In this document: positions 54,135-63,813 of the stretch, piece by piece
How positions within the stretch are numbered: position 1 is the stretch's first letter
How the letters are laid out: each line of letters opens with the position of its first letter
Assembly (NCBI RefSeq): GCF_029945965.1
Contig: NZ_JAQSDO010000015.1
Coordinates: 558,001 to 622,000, forward strand
Source: Thermomonas sp.
GTDB taxonomy: Bacteria; Pseudomonadota; Gammaproteobacteria; Xanthomonadales; Xanthomonadaceae
Reading direction: 5' to 3'
Length of the DNA: 64,000 nucleotides
Notes under the pieces: model-generated
Databases searched by the model: none
What the model was told of the DNA's origin: nothing
Seen by the model: the letters and a program-made list of their open reading frames with translations, nothing else
Translations under genes and position numbers: made by a program

Positions 54135-54796
54135 AAGAACATTTTGCGCACTCCGGAGCTTGGGGCCTGGCCGTGATCATGATCGTGGTGGCGTCCTGGC
54201 TGTTCTATCGCTACTTCGCCCCGAAAAACTGGCGCGAGTGGGTAGGTGCGGGAGTGGTCCAGGCATTTATCATCGCGCTATACGCGGAGATGTACGGCTT
54301 TCCCCTCACAATCTACCTGCTGGCGAGGTTTTTCGGGCTCGACCGCACCGGTCTCAATGCCAACCTCTGGTCGTCACTTGTCGGCTTCGGCGAGGCGGGC
54401 ATGCTGATCTCGATGCTGCTCGGTTACGCATTGCTGTTCGTCGGCATCGGCATCTTCATCCAGGGCTGGCGCGAGCTCTATCGCGCGCGGCAGCAAAACC
54501 TGCTGGTGACGAATGGCCTGTACGGGTTGGTGCGGCATCCCCAGTACACGGGATTGTTCATCGGGCTGTTCGGCGAAGGCGTGGTTCACTGGCCAACGGT
54601 GTTCTCGGTCGGACTGTTTCCGGTGATCGTGCTGGTCTACTTTCTGCTCGCGCGTAGCGAAGAAAAAAAGATGGTCGAGCAGTTCGGCGAGCAATACCTG
54701 GCATATCGACGGCAGGTGCCTATGTTCATTCCCCGATCCGGCGGCTGGCGGCTACTGGTGCAGCGTTCCAGCGGAAGGCAAGGCAGCAGCGAATGA
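54131..54796 (+). CDS. Isoprenylcysteine / phospholipid methyltransferase-family membrane protein
   Basis: A 221-residue membrane protein with about five hydrophobic segments and the SAM-binding C-terminal signature of the PEMT/ICMT family: TNGLYGLVRHPQYTGLFIG and later EEKKMVEQFGEQYLAYRRQV. These enzymes methylate lipids or prenylated thiols; the bacterial substrate is usually unknown. The ATG at 54131 is coupled to the 11-codon leader ORF. It lies 92 bp after the fusion gene on the same strand and probably belongs to the same unit. Confidence 0.88.
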   Translation: MKEHFAHSGAWGLAVIMIVVASWLFYRYFAPKNWREWVGAGVVQAFIIALYAEMYGFPLTIYLLARFFGLDRTGLNANLWSSLVGFGEAGMLISMLLGYALLFVGIGIFIQGWRELYRARQQNLLVTNGLYGLVRHPQYTGLFIGLFGEGVVHWPTVFSVGLFPVIVLVYFLLARSEEKKMVEQFGEQYLAYRRQVPMFIPRSGGWRLLVQRSSGRQGSSE

Positions 54797-54963
54797 CCCA
54801 CGTGATCGGCGATCTAGCCCCAGGCCGGCGCGTCAGTTACGTGAGAAATCCTTTGCCTTAAGAGGCGTGATCAAGCTCCGTAGTCGTTTGTCTTTCGCTG
54901 TGGACAAGCACAGTGCCATTGCGTATCCAGCGCACCAGTCCACGTCAGCACGGAGAAAAAGAC

Positions 54964-55407
54964 ATGTTTGTCGAACAGATCCTGCCGCAAGCGCGCGAGC
55001 GGCTAGCAACGATTGGCGCAGCCGCTTCGGTGACGGATGCAGCCGAGGTCACGTCCAGGCTGCACGCCGATCTCGTTGTCGTCTGCAACGAGACCGGCAG
55101 CATGGTTGGCGTGATTACCAAGACCGACATCGTGTCGCAGATCGGTCGCTGCGGCGCGGACGGATGTTCGGCCAGGGTGGATACGATCATGACGCGTGAG
55201 GTTCTGTCCAGCCACGCCAATGAAGCGCTGCAGGATGTCTGGATGGCGATGAAAGCGCGCGGCCTGCAGCGCATGCCGGTCGTCGGACATGATGGCAAGC
55301 CCCTGGGAATCCTGTATTCGCGCGACGTCCTGCAGAGCTTACTGGGCGAAGTGAAGAACGAGGAAGCGCTGCTTCGAGACTACGTGATGAATGTCGGCTA
55401 TCGATAA
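54964..55407 (+). CDS. Two-CBS-domain protein
   Basis: A 147-residue protein made of a CBS pair (VVCNETGSMVGVITKTDIVSQ and MPVVGHDGKPLGILYSRDVLQ). CBS pairs bind adenine nucleotides and act as energy sensors. Standalone pairs like this are common in stress loci. The ATG at 54964 has GGAG; an upstream frame adds an unsupported 17 residues. Followed 44 bp later by a small unknown gene. Confidence 0.92.
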   Translation: MFVEQILPQARERLATIGAAASVTDAAEVTSRLHADLVVVCNETGSMVGVITKTDIVSQIGRCGADGCSARVDTIMTREVLSSHANEALQDVWMAMKARGLQRMPVVGHDGKPLGILYSRDVLQSLLGEVKNEEALLRDYVMNVGYR

Positions 55408-55451
55408 AGCTGTTCAAACGGATTGTTCTATCTTTTGAAAGGAGAAACCGC

Positions 55452-55829
55452 ATGGCACGCGAAAGCCGAGAGCCTGATGATGCTGCGCTTCAGCGCCAAC
55501 GCTCGTTGGCCAGGTGGGACAACGAAGGCGGGGCAATGGCCAGCGGCTCCCAGGTGGAGCCGGAATTAGCCGACCAGGCCATATCGATGCCCGCGGTGAC
55601 CGACTTCGAATTTATGGTGCTGCACAGCCGCGTTATCGCGTTGGAGAACCTGGTGACCTCACTGCTAGCCACCGCAACCAAGCAGCAACTCGAACTGGCA
55701 CGCGACATGGCTGCCTTCATCACACCGCGTGCTGGCTTCACGCAGCACCCACTCACGATCCGCGCGGCGGAGCACATGGTCAACCTCGTAGAGCGCGCCG
55801 AACTTTTGCGTAGCTGCAAGACGTTTTGA
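55452..55829 (+). CDS. Hypothetical soluble protein
   Basis: A 125-residue, largely helical protein with a mildly charged N-terminus and a hydrophobic-heptad stretch (FMVLHSRVIALENLVTSLLA). A strong AAAGGAG precedes the ATG at 55452. No family recognised. The good ribosome site and position 44 bp after the CBS gene support reality and co-transcription. Confidence 0.65.
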   Translation: MARESREPDDAALQRQRSLARWDNEGGAMASGSQVEPELADQAISMPAVTDFEFMVLHSRVIALENLVTSLLATATKQQLELARDMAAFITPRAGFTQHPLTIRAAEHMVNLVERAELLRSCKTF

Positions 55830-56006
55830 TCTAACCATGTGTCATGCCGACAAACCCTGCCTGGTGCGCTTTAGCAGCAGTTCGCTGATCGCCACGATGA
55901 GGTGTTGCCGGACATCGGCAGCGCTGCGACCTTCGGATCCAATACGAATGGGTACACGCCCGATGTTTCAGCCATCATTGAAGTACGACGTTCTGGGAGA
56001 GCGATC

Positions 56007-56852
56007 ATGCTAGAAGGCATCATGCTGCTCTGGTTCCTGCTCACTGCGTTGTCGGTGCTGTATGTGGCCATCGACATTTGGTCGACACCGGCATCAGTGG
56101 TGCTCAAGTGGGGATTCATTCTGCTTACGGCGTACACAGGTCCGTTGGGCGCCTTTCTTTACGTGCTGGGCTGTCGCGAGCCTTTGCCGGGACTGCATGA
56201 GCGCTATACCGCGGTACGTTGGCGGCAGGTATTAGGCTCGACCATGCACTGCGTGGCGGGCGATGGTGTCGGCATCCTTGCGGGAGCTGCCATTGCGAGC
56301 GTGATGCATTTGGGGGGGCTGTTGGATATCGCCTTGGAGTACGTTCTTGGTTTCGGTTTTGGCTGGACGATCTTCCAGGCGTTGTTCATGCGCGGCGAGG
56401 TCGGGGGCTCATACAAGGCCGCGCTGCGCAAAACATTCTTCCCAGAGCTGCTTTCGATGAACGTGCTCATGGCCGGGATGGTGCCAACCATGGTGCTGGC
56501 GATGAAATACGTCCATGGCGCGCACGATCCAACAGGACCGGCTTTCTGGTTTGTGATGTCGATGTCGTTGCTGGTGGGATTCGTAGCCGCCTATCCGATG
56601 AATTGGTGGCTGGTCTCCCGGCATTTGAAGCACGGCATGATGACCGTGCGTCCATCCACCAGCCACGAAAACCACGAAGCGCACGAAGGCGTGGATGCCA
56701 TGAGAGGTGCCGCATCAGATGCGGTTGCTCAAGCCGTACACGCTGAGACTGGACAAGTGTCGCGCCGCACGCTTGCGGGCATGACGCTGCTGTCTCTCTT
56801 GCTGTTTGGAACAGGTCTTGGTGTTGTGGCATACCTTGGCGGTTTTTCATGA
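56007..56852 (+). CDS. DUF4396 membrane protein
   Basis: A 281-residue integral membrane protein with about six helices. It contains the DUF4396-type segments TAYTGPLGAFLYVLGCREP, MHCVAGDGVGILAGAAI, and the Met/Trp-rich MNWWLVSRHLKHGMM, then a His-rich cytosolic or periplasmic stretch (ENHEAHEGVDAM) before the last helix. These proteins often accompany copper or cadmium genes, but function is unknown. The ATG at 56007 has GGGAG; a frame extension to 55902 is not needed. Confidence 0.82.
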   Translation: MLEGIMLLWFLLTALSVLYVAIDIWSTPASVVLKWGFILLTAYTGPLGAFLYVLGCREPLPGLHERYTAVRWRQVLGSTMHCVAGDGVGILAGAAIASVMHLGGLLDIALEYVLGFGFGWTIFQALFMRGEVGGSYKAALRKTFFPELLSMNVLMAGMVPTMVLAMKYVHGAHDPTGPAFWFVMSMSLLVGFVAAYPMNWWLVSRHLKHGMMTVRPSTSHENHEAHEGVDAMRGAASDAVAQAVHAETGQVSRRTLAGMTLLSLLLFGTGLGVVAYLGGFS

Positions 56853-56956
56853 ATTCCTTAGTCAACGCCATCAGCCGGACTGCGTGTCAGTTAGTTGGAT
56901 GGCGTAGGCCGCCAAGAGCGATGCAGTAGGAACAACTGTCTTCGCTAAGCGGCACG

Positions 56957-58303
56957 TCATTCCATTCCGCTCGGTTCGGCTGTCGTCGGCCCGTTGTTCG
57001 GGGCGTCTTCTGACTGGACATACACCGGTGCGAAGCCACCGCCCAGTGTTCGGAAATTGGTGGTCTGGCCCTGATAAAGCCGTGCAGCGAGCCACTGAAC
57101 TGAGCCTTCGTAGACGTAGTTGCGCACATCGAACTTCAGCGTCTGCAACTGCGACTGGTTGGAGATGACGCGTTCACCCGGCGCCACAATCGTCTGGGCC
57201 ACATAGTCGCCCGCCAGAATCTCCTGCCAGACCCGTCGGGTGAGCTTGTCGCCGCGATAAGCGGCTCGGCTGCCGAAGCCTGTAGCCGGCTTGAAGAACA
57301 GGTGGCGCCGCTCGGACCATAACCGCTCCGCGTGGGTCGGGTCGACGCGCTCAGTGGCAGGAATCCCGGCCAACAAAATGTCGCGACTGGCTGCTGGCAC
57401 ACCCAGTGCTTGCAGTTGCTGGTCGTCGCTCAGCAGCGCCAGATTGCGTTTGTTGGCGTAGAGCGCATGCGCCTGAGGATGCGGTGTCATTACTACAGCG
57501 TGCTGGAGATAGGCTTCGCGCAGGACGGCGTTGGCGGGCTCCTCCAGCGAAAAATCCGTCAACCGGTTGTAGATCAAATCAACGATCGTTTGACCGTGCC
57601 GAAGAACGCCATCGTGCAGTGACAACTCTGAAGGATCGGCGATGATGGCGTTGAAGCCATGGCGTAGGAAAAGATCCTGGAACAACAGGACGTCTGGGTA
57701 CAGATATTGCTGCTGAGGCGCTTCGTCGACGATGGCGATACAACGCAGGGGAGCGCTGCGATTGCTTAACTGCCATTCCCGAAGAAACATGTCGACGATG
57801 GCGTCTTCCATCGTTGCCGCCGCAGGGATCATGTCTTGCAGCGGGTTGCAACAAGCGCGTTGCGCACGTGCCAGCGCGATGCTGAGCATCGCGCCACCGG
57901 CATTGGTATTGATCTCGATCAGGCCGAGTCTGCCTTCGGTGACATGGAAATCGTAACCAAAGAAAACGCCGATGGCGCCACCGGGATCATGACGGGCGAT
58001 GTCGGGTGCCGAGGCCAATACGGCTTGCCGATATGCCGGTAGCGCCACAACTGAAGTGACTGTGCGAACGATTTCTGCCATGCGTTCGCGATGCGTCGCG
58101 GTAATGAACACCGGGTTGCTGGCAAACAGGTGCGGACAACGTGCCTCAATCAATTCGAAAAGATCCGGCTTTTGCAGTTGCGAGTGCAAAGCGTTGCGCA
58201 GTGCGGTCTTGTCGAGCGTGATGCAGAAACATTCGCTGTTCAACGATTCGATCGCGCAGCCGGCTAGCTGTTTCGAACAGTCTTCGGAAGACACGCGATT
58301 CAT
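56957..58303 (-). CDS. ATP-grasp-like protein, unknown substrate
   Basis: A 448-residue soluble protein. The segment IGVFFGYDFHVTEGRLGLIEINTNAGG (split here) and the later RHLFFKPATGFGSRAAYRG, with conserved Lys/Gly, resemble the ATP-binding and metal-binding parts of ATP-grasp ligases such as glutathione synthetase. Other segments (DLIYNRLTDFSLEEP, VMTPHPQAHALYANKRNLAL) fit relatives of unknown substrate. The start at 58303 has a weak ribosome site. It stands alone between a DUF4396 gene and the copper ATPase, on the minus strand. A peptide-ligase or thiol-synthesis role is only a guess. Confidence 0.6.
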   Translation of the reverse strand: MNRVSSEDCSKQLAGCAIESLNSECFCITLDKTALRNALHSQLQKPDLFELIEARCPHLFASNPVFITATHRERMAEIVRTVTSVVALPAYRQAVLASAPDIARHDPGGAIGVFFGYDFHVTEGRLGLIEINTNAGGAMLSIALARAQRACCNPLQDMIPAAATMEDAIVDMFLREWQLSNRSAPLRCIAIVDEAPQQQYLYPDVLLFQDLFLRHGFNAIIADPSELSLHDGVLRHGQTIVDLIYNRLTDFSLEEPANAVLREAYLQHAVVMTPHPQAHALYANKRNLALLSDDQQLQALGVPAASRDILLAGIPATERVDPTHAERLWSERRHLFFKPATGFGSRAAYRGDKLTRRVWQEILAGDYVAQTIVAPGERVISNQSQLQTLKFDVRNYVYEGSVQWLAARLYQGQTTNFRTLGGGFAPVYVQSEDAPNNGPTTAEPSGME

Positions 58304-58421
58304 GCTCTAAGCCTCAGGTAGATGTCTGAGTACAACCGACATATGCGGGAGGCTCCTGGAGTCTGACCCATATGACGGCCATTGCAGTTCGAACCTGAAA
58401 TGTTAGCCAATCTCGTGCCTA

Positions 58422-60812
58422 TCAGGCTTTTTCCGATACTGGTTCTTGGTGAGGCAGTGGAACGATGCGCAGCCGTAGGGCATTCGAGATCACCGATACC
58501 GAACTCAGGCTCATCGCAAGTGCTGCTACTACTGGGCTCAACAACCAGCCAGTCCATGGATAGAGCAGACCGGCAGCCAATGGAATGCCTAGAGTGTTGT
58601 AGACGAAGGCGAAAAACAGGTTCTGACGGATATTCCGGACCGTCGCCCGCGATAGCGCGCGTGCCTGGACGATCTTCCTTAGGTCACCTTTGACCAGGGT
58701 CAGCTTGGCGCTTTCCATCGCGATGTCGGTACCTTGACCCATGGCAATTCCAACGTCAGCTGCAGCAAGTGCAGGCGCATCGTTAACGCCGTCACCCGCC
58801 ATCGCAACGCGCCGACCACTGGCTTTGAGTTCTTCGACGATGCGTGCCTTGTCGGCAGGCTGTACATCAGCCTCGACGCGTTCGATGCCAAGTTTCTTGG
58901 CCACGGCATTGGCCGTCGTCGCGTTGTCACCTGTCAACATGATGACTTCCACGTCTTCGGCACGCAGCGCTTTCAACGCCTCTGCGGTCGTGTCCTTGAT
59001 GGGATCTGCTACCGCGAGCAACCCCGCTAGCGCATCGTTGATGGCCAGGAACATCACTGTCTTGCCGTCGCGCCTTAGTGCGTCGGCCTGAGCAGCGGCA
59101 CTATCATTGATACTGATATTCCGGGCGTCCATCAGGGCCCGGTTTCCCAGCGCGGCGGTCGTTCCTTCCAGCTCAGCGCTTACGCCTTGGCCAGTATGCG
59201 ACTGGAAATTCGCAGTCTCGGGAAGTGACAGTTCGCGATCCTTGGCACCTGCCAGGATTGCTGCTGCGAGCGGATGTTCGCTCCCACGCTCAAGCGCAGC
59301 AGCCATGCTGACGATCTTGTTGTCGTCTTCATCCCCAAGCGCCACGACATCGGTCAGCTTCGGCTTGCCAAGGGTGAGCGTGCCGGTTTTGTCGACAACC
59401 AGTACGTCGATTTTTTCCAGAGTTTCGATTGCTTCAGCGTCGCGGAACAATACGCCCATCTGCGCGCCACGGCCGGTCGCAACCATGACTGAAATTGGAG
59501 TCGCCAGACCCAGCGCACAAGGACAGGCGATGATCAACACGGCCACCGCATTGATCAGGGCAAAAGCCAGCCGAGGATCTGGCCCCAACCATGCCCAAAG
59601 TGCAAATGTAAGCACTGCGGCCAGTACCACTGCCGGCACGAACCAGTTTGCGACTCGATCAGCCAGCCGCTGCAGCGGCGCTCGCGTGCGTTGGGCATTT
59701 GCCACCAGCTGGACAATTTGTGCCAACAGCGTTTCGCTGCCCACTTTTTCCGCCTGCATGACCAGCGAGCCAGTCTGGTTGAGGGTGCCGCCAGTAAGCG
59801 GATCATCGGCAGTCTTTTCGACGGGCATGGGTTCTCCCGTCAACATTGACTCATCGACGCTGCTGCGTCCTTCGATGACGACACCATCAACCGGAATCTT
59901 CTCGCCGGGGCGCACACGCAATCGGTCGCCCTTTTCGACGCTCTCCAGCGGCACATCGTGCTCGTCGCCGTCCTTCCCGATGCGGCGTGCGGTCTTAGGG
60001 GCCAGGCCGAGCAGGGCGCGTACCGCATCACTGGTGCGGTGCCGGGCACGAAGCTCCAGCCACTCACCCAACAAGACCAGCGCGACGATCACGGCAGCGG
60101 GTTCGAAGTACAAGCCAATGCGTCCGTCCATGCCACGGAAGGCAGGCGGGAAGAGGCCCGGCATCAGCAGTGCCACGACGCTATAGCCATAAGCGACACC
60201 GACGCCAAGGCCGATCAACGTATACATGTTCGGTGATCGGTTGCGCAGCGATGTCCAGAAGCGACTGAAGAACGCAGAGCCGCCCCACAACACCACGACC
60301 GATGCCAGCACCAGTTCCGCCCACGGGCTCCAGGCCGGCGCCTGCCAAAGTCCCAGGTGCGGGGCCATGGCAAGGATGACGACGGGAAGCGCCAGCAATG
60401 ATGCGGTCCAGAACTTGCGGCCTACGGATGTGATTTCGTTCTTCGCCTCGCTGTCGTCCTCGCTGGGCAGCTCAGGCTCCAGTGCCATGCCGCAAATCGG
60501 GCACGCGCCAGGACCTTCCTGCCGGATTTGCGGATGCATCGGGCAGGTGTAGATCGTGCCCTGCGGTACAGGCACTTCTTCCTTGCCTTTGGAGGACAGC
60601 TTGGGTGACAGATATTTGTCGGGATCAGCCTGAAAGCGCTCGAGGCAGCGTGCCGAGCAGAAATGAAATGCGTCCCCACCGTGTTGTGCGTGGTGCGGTG
60701 TTTTGTCGGGATCCACCGACATGCCACAGACTGGATCAATGACCTTGTGCCTCTCACTCGGTGCAACCTGTCCACTGTGGTCAGGCGGGTTGCTGTTGTC
60801 TTTGGTGGTCAT
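58422..60812 (-). CDS. copA: Copper-translocating P1B-type ATPase (CopA-like) with YHS and metal-binding N-terminus
   Basis: A 796-residue Cu(I) export ATPase. The N-terminus lacks the usual HMA CxxC domain. Instead it has a YHS domain ([18 protein letters not shown]) and a module [20 protein letters not shown] like those in the fusion protein. Core motifs are TGEPMPVEK, the Cys-Pro-Cys in [22 protein letters not shown] (phosphorylated Asp), [17 protein letters not shown], and the C-terminal [15 protein letters not shown] typical of class 1B-1. The ATG at 60812 overlaps the MerR stop (ATGA). Cu(I) is the best guess; Ag(I) is plausible. Confidence 0.95.
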   Translation of the reverse strand: MTTKDNSNPPDHSGQVAPSERHKVIDPVCGMSVDPDKTPHHAQHGGDAFHFCSARCLERFQADPDKYLSPKLSSKGKEEVPVPQGTIYTCPMHPQIRQEGPGACPICGMALEPELPSEDDSEAKNEITSVGRKFWTASLLALPVVILAMAPHLGLWQAPAWSPWAELVLASVVVLWGGSAFFSRFWTSLRNRSPNMYTLIGLGVGVAYGYSVVALLMPGLFPPAFRGMDGRIGLYFEPAAVIVALVLLGEWLELRARHRTSDAVRALLGLAPKTARRIGKDGDEHDVPLESVEKGDRLRVRPGEKIPVDGVVIEGRSSVDESMLTGEPMPVEKTADDPLTGGTLNQTGSLVMQAEKVGSETLLAQIVQLVANAQRTRAPLQRLADRVANWFVPAVVLAAVLTFALWAWLGPDPRLAFALINAVAVLIIACPCALGLATPISVMVATGRGAQMGVLFRDAEAIETLEKIDVLVVDKTGTLTLGKPKLTDVVALGDEDDNKIVSMAAALERGSEHPLAAAILAGAKDRELSLPETANFQSHTGQGVSAELEGTTAALGNRALMDARNISINDSAAAQADALRRDGKTVMFLAINDALAGLLAVADPIKDTTAEALKALRAEDVEVIMLTGDNATTANAVAKKLGIERVEADVQPADKARIVEELKASGRRVAMAGDGVNDAPALAAADVGIAMGQGTDIAMESAKLTLVKGDLRKIVQARALSRATVRNIRQNLFFAFVYNTLGIPLAAGLLYPWTGWLLSPVVAALAMSLSSVSVISNALRLRIVPLPHQEPVSEKA

Positions 60813-61207
60813 GATTTATCGCTCGACAGGGCATTGAGAATGGGACATGCCGCAAGAGCGCCATGCCCTGGGCACACCTGGATTAGCTGATGCAGGCCAT
60901 CGCGGATTCGGGACATTTCCGCGAGACGGATATCGACGTCGACAAGTTTCGCCTCGGCGACTGCCTTGAGCTCGCCCATGTCTTCCTCGCGGTGATCCGA
61001 GAGTGCCAATAGCTCCCTGATTTCATCCAACGTGAATCCGAGCGTCTTGGCACGCCGCACGAATTGCAGGCGCGCGATATCGGGTATCTGGTAGCGCCGA
61101 TAGCCAGACGCTTGGCGATCAGGCTCCGGCAGCAAGCCTTGCCGCTCGTAGTAGCGGATCGTGTCGATATTGACGTCGCACCGCCTGGCGAGTTCACCGA
61201 TTTTCAT
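60809..61207 (-). CDS. MerR-family metal-responsive regulator (CueR-like)
   Basis: A 132-residue MerR protein: [22 protein letters not shown] helix-turn-helix (split here), dimer helix, and a C-terminal [13 protein letters not shown] with two Cys that could bind metal. The Cys spacing differs from canonical CueR, so metal identity (Cu, Ag, Zn, Cd) is uncertain; the downstream Cu ATPase favours copper. It overlaps the ATPase gene by 4 nt. The promoter at 61240-61271 with 19-bp spacing is the expected target. Confidence 0.92.
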   Translation of the reverse strand: MKIGELARRCDVNIDTIRYYERQGLLPEPDRQASGYRRYQIPDIARLQFVRRAKTLGFTLDEIRELLALSDHREEDMGELKAVAEAKLVDVDIRLAEMSRIRDGLHQLIQVCPGHGALAACPILNALSSDKS

Positions 61208-61239
61208 GCTGGATGAGCCGTTGATGAGTGATCCCGGCT

Positions 61240-61271
61240 ATTTTTAACCTTGAACTAAAGTCCAGAGTCAA
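61240..61271 (-). promoter_or_regulatory. MerR-type promoter/operator with 19-bp spacer
   Basis: Read leftward, TTGACT (61266-61271) and TAAAAA (61241-61246) are separated by 19 bp, holding an imperfect dyad CTGGACT-TT-AGTTCAAG. Extended spacing with a central dyad is diagnostic of MerR-controlled promoters. It sits directly upstream of the merR-copA unit and touches the end of the DUF305 gene. Confidence 0.7.
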
Positions 61272-61275
61272 GTGT

Positions 61276-61770
61276 TTATTTCGTTGGAACCGACTTAAGG
61301 TCAGGTGCCCCCAGTGGGGTCGGATTGGCCTCCAGATCAGCAATCAGTCCCTTCATTTCACCAATCTCGCGTACCTGCGCTTTGATGATGCCGTCCGCCA
61401 GTTCACGCACGCGAGGGTCGCGGATATGGGCGCGACTGCTGGTGAGAATGGCAATGGAGTGATGCGGGATCATTGCGCGCATGTAGGAGATATCGTCGAC
61501 GGTCTGCTGGCTTCTAACCAGCCAGAGCGATAACGCGAATACAGCAAAACTGCTTGCAAGGATCGCGATGTTCATCGACTTGTTCTCGTACATCTTGAGC
61601 ATGAACAACAGCATCACTGCCGCCATCGATGCGCCCATCACGAACGCCATATAGAGGCGGGTTTCGCTGAAAAACACGTGGTCGCTGGTGAAGGTGTTGA
61701 GATACATCAGAACGAACATCACTAGCGTAGAGGTCGCTATCATCGCGCCGAACTTCATGTATTTGGTCAT
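61276..61770 (-). CDS. DUF305-family membrane protein
   Basis: A 164-residue protein with about three N-terminal hydrophobic segments (GAMIATSTLVMFVLMYLNT and AFVMGASMAAVMLLFMLK among them). A soluble C-terminal part carries the DUF305-like YMRAMIPHHSIAILTSSRAH and helical EIGEMKGLIADLE. DUF305 proteins are often found with copper genes and contain Met/His metal sites. The ATG at 61770 is 52 bp after the cytochrome c gene on the same strand; it is probably the last gene of the copA-copB unit, ending at the merR promoter. Confidence 0.85.
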   Translation of the reverse strand: MTKYMKFGAMIATSTLVMFVLMYLNTFTSDHVFFSETRLYMAFVMGASMAAVMLLFMLKMYENKSMNIAILASSFAVFALSLWLVRSQQTVDDISYMRAMIPHHSIAILTSSRAHIRDPRVRELADGIIKAQVREIGEMKGLIADLEANPTPLGAPDLKSVPTK

Positions 61771-61822
61771 TGCATGGTCCTCTATTGATCAGGCCGAATC
61801 CTCAGAGCCTGGCTTTGCCGGC

Positions 61823-62545
61823 TCAATGCGGATGGCCGTCATCCTTGTGTGCATCTACAGTCCCCGAAACCGGATGAGATTCGCGCGTGCCATCCGCATG
61901 GGTATGCATTCTCCCTTGCTCGGCATCCATGCCATGTGAGTTTGCAGCCGCCCCTGCCTCATCACTCGCACCGTGACCAGTCATGCCTTTCATGCCATCC
62001 ATGCCTTCATGCATGTGATCCTCATCCTGTGCCGGCGGCTTTCCGCCCAGCTGTGCGTATTGAGCTGGCGTCATGCCACGGAACTTTTGCAGGAAGGCCA
62101 CCATGTTCCAGATCTGTTCGTCGGTGTGCGTCTTGCCCCAAGCCGGCATCGCGGTCAGCTTGATGCCATGCTTGATGATCCAGAAATCGTGTTTCGGATC
62201 CAGCGCGACCTCTTTGCTGAGGTCTGGAGGCATCGGATACAGGCCGGGGCGGATTTCGGTGTCGTCTGCGCCGGGTGATAGGTGGCAGCCGGTGCACATT
62301 GCGCTGTAGTTCACCGCACCCAGGCGGATGCGACTGGCGTCTTCCAGGTCGGGGACCTGAATATCGTGCGCGCGACTTTCAATCGATCGATGGCGAAGCA
62401 TCTCAATTGCGGCACGGGTGGGGGCCCAATGTGGATCGTCGGCGCCGATGTTGTAGAGACCGGACCAGGCGAATATGGCCGCGCCAGCAGCCAGTACGGC
62501 CAATACGATGAAGGTCATGACGACATGGTAAGTATGCGATTTCAT
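61823..62545 (-). CDS. Membrane-anchored cytochrome c with Met/His-rich tail
   Basis: A 240-residue protein with an N-terminal hydrophobic segment (VVMTFIVLAVLAAGAAIFA) and a class I cytochrome c domain: haem motif MCTGCH and axial Met in TAMPAWG. After residue ~175 comes a low-complexity tail of Met, His, Gly and Glu (HMHEGMDGMKGMTGHG), a metal-binding style also seen in CopB here. It is 11 bp downstream of copB, with good ribosome site GGAGAAACCC. Likely an electron carrier of the copper-oxidising envelope system. Confidence 0.88.
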   Translation of the reverse strand: MKSHTYHVVMTFIVLAVLAAGAAIFAWSGLYNIGADDPHWAPTRAAIEMLRHRSIESRAHDIQVPDLEDASRIRLGAVNYSAMCTGCHLSPGADDTEIRPGLYPMPPDLSKEVALDPKHDFWIIKHGIKLTAMPAWGKTHTDEQIWNMVAFLQKFRGMTPAQYAQLGGKPPAQDEDHMHEGMDGMKGMTGHGASDEAGAAANSHGMDAEQGRMHTHADGTRESHPVSGTVDAHKDDGHPH

Positions 62546-62556
62546 GGGTTTCTCCG

Positions 62557-63813
62557 TCAGAACCAGATGCGGATGCCAGCGACGAGCTGGGTGTCTTGAG
62601 CGCCTTCACCAGCGGCGCGGGTGAAGTTGGCGGTATTTCCGAACTTGCGTGACCAGACGACGCCGATGTAAGGCGCGAACTTGCGGGTAATCTCGTAGCG
62701 CAGCCGGATGCCAATATCCAGATCGGACAGGCCCGAGCCGATGCCACGGGCAGGATCGTCCTTGCCGTAGAAGCTGGCTTCGGCATTTGGCTGCAGGATC
62801 AATCGCTGCGTGAACAGCAACTCGTAATCCGCCTCCACGCGCAGTGCGCTACGCCCGGACTGCCCCAGATATGCCGTGGCTTGGAGATCGAACCAGTAAG
62901 GCGCAAGGCCCTGCACGCCCACGGCCAGCCAATCCCGTGTGGGGCCATCAGCCATGTCATGGCGCACGCCGACTTGTGCACCCCAGTACGTCGCGATCGC
63001 ATGGTTCCATAGGGCTTCGGCACGCGTTGCACCCAGGCGGCCACCGCTGCGTTCACCGTCGAGTTTGAGCCACAGCTTGTGACGATCCGCTCCATACCAA
63101 GCTTGCGCATTGATCGCTTGGGCAGTACCTGCATCATTGTCGCGAAGTTCCAAATTGTCGAACAGGACATACAGGCGCTTTGCGTTGTCGGACATGTCCA
63201 TGCCGTGCATCGGTCCGTAGTCGACACCATCGGAGTAGTCCGGGTCGCGGGCATCTGGCGGGGGAGCGCCTCCTTGCATGTTCATCGCTCCCATGTCCAT
63301 CGTGGAGTGATCCATCCCTTCCATTTTGGAGTGATCCATTCCCTCCAACTTCAAATGGTCCATTCCTTCCATTTTGGAGTGATCCATCCCTTCCATCGTT
63401 GAATGGTCCATTCCTTCCATCTTCGAATGATCCATTCCCTCCATTTTTGAGTGGTCCATCCCCTGCATTTTTGAGTGATCCATGGGTGCCATGGGAGGAG
63501 CTAGTTTTTTCTTTCCGTCTTTGTTTGGTTGCCCGAGACATTGAGCTGCGTATTGCTTGCTTGAGGGCTTGCCCTTGGCCAAAAGTTGCTGACAGGTTGG
63601 GTTTCGTGCGTCTGGGGTGGCTGCCCGCTTCTGCTTCGCGGCTGCCTTTTTCGCCGGCGGATTCATCGGCATTTGCATGCCCGGCATCGATTGTGTGTGC
63701 TGCGTGTGGTCGGTCGCCTGTGCAAATGCCAATGTGGGCACGGCCATCACCAAGCAGCATGCAAGATTCGCCGTCAGAGCTGGCGCCGAGAGTCTTCGCG
63801 CGAACGCACTCAT
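62557..63813 (-). CDS. copB: Copper resistance protein CopB
   Basis: A 418-residue outer-membrane protein. A signal peptide at ~1-40 is followed by MPGMQMPM and a Lys/Ala linker, then eight near-perfect octapeptide repeats (MDHSKMEG) from about residue 111 to 172. The C-terminal domain ends in beta-strand-rich SRKFGNTANFTRAAGEG and the terminal QLVAGIRIWF typical of CopB. The ATG at 63813 overlaps the multicopper oxidase stop (ATGA). The repeats are far more uniform than usual Met/His linkers and likely bind copper. Confidence 0.93.
   Translation of the reverse strand: MSAFARRLSAPALTANLACCLVMAVPTLAFAQATDHTQHTQSMPGMQMPMNPPAKKAAAKQKRAATPDARNPTCQQLLAKGKPSSKQYAAQCLGQPNKDGKKKLAPPMAPMDHSKMQGMDHSKMEGMDHSKMEGMDHSTMEGMDHSKMEGMDHLKLEGMDHSKMEGMDHSTMDMGAMNMQGGAPPPDARDPDYSDGVDYGPMHGMDMSDNAKRLYVLFDNLELRDNDAGTAQAINAQAWYGADRHKLWLKLDGERSGGRLGATRAEALWNHAIATYWGAQVGVRHDMADGPTRDWLAVGVQGLAPYWFDLQATAYLGQSGRSALRVEADYELLFTQRLILQPNAEASFYGKDDPARGIGSGLSDLDIGIRLRYEITRKFAPYIGVVWSRKFGNTANFTRAAGEGAQDTQLVAGIRIWF
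63298..63483 (-). repeat. 24-bp tandem repeats encoding MDHSKMEG
   Basis: Eight units inside copB, each 24 bp, reading MDHSKMQG, MDHSKMEG twice, MDHSTMEG, MDHSKMEG, MDHLKLEG, MDHSKMEG, MDHSTM. In-frame, so copy number can change without a frameshift. Confidence 0.9.

Noticed and set aside
63298-63483. 24-bp tandem repeats considered as a CRISPR array
   Set aside because: The units are contiguous with no spacers and encode protein repeats in frame within copB.
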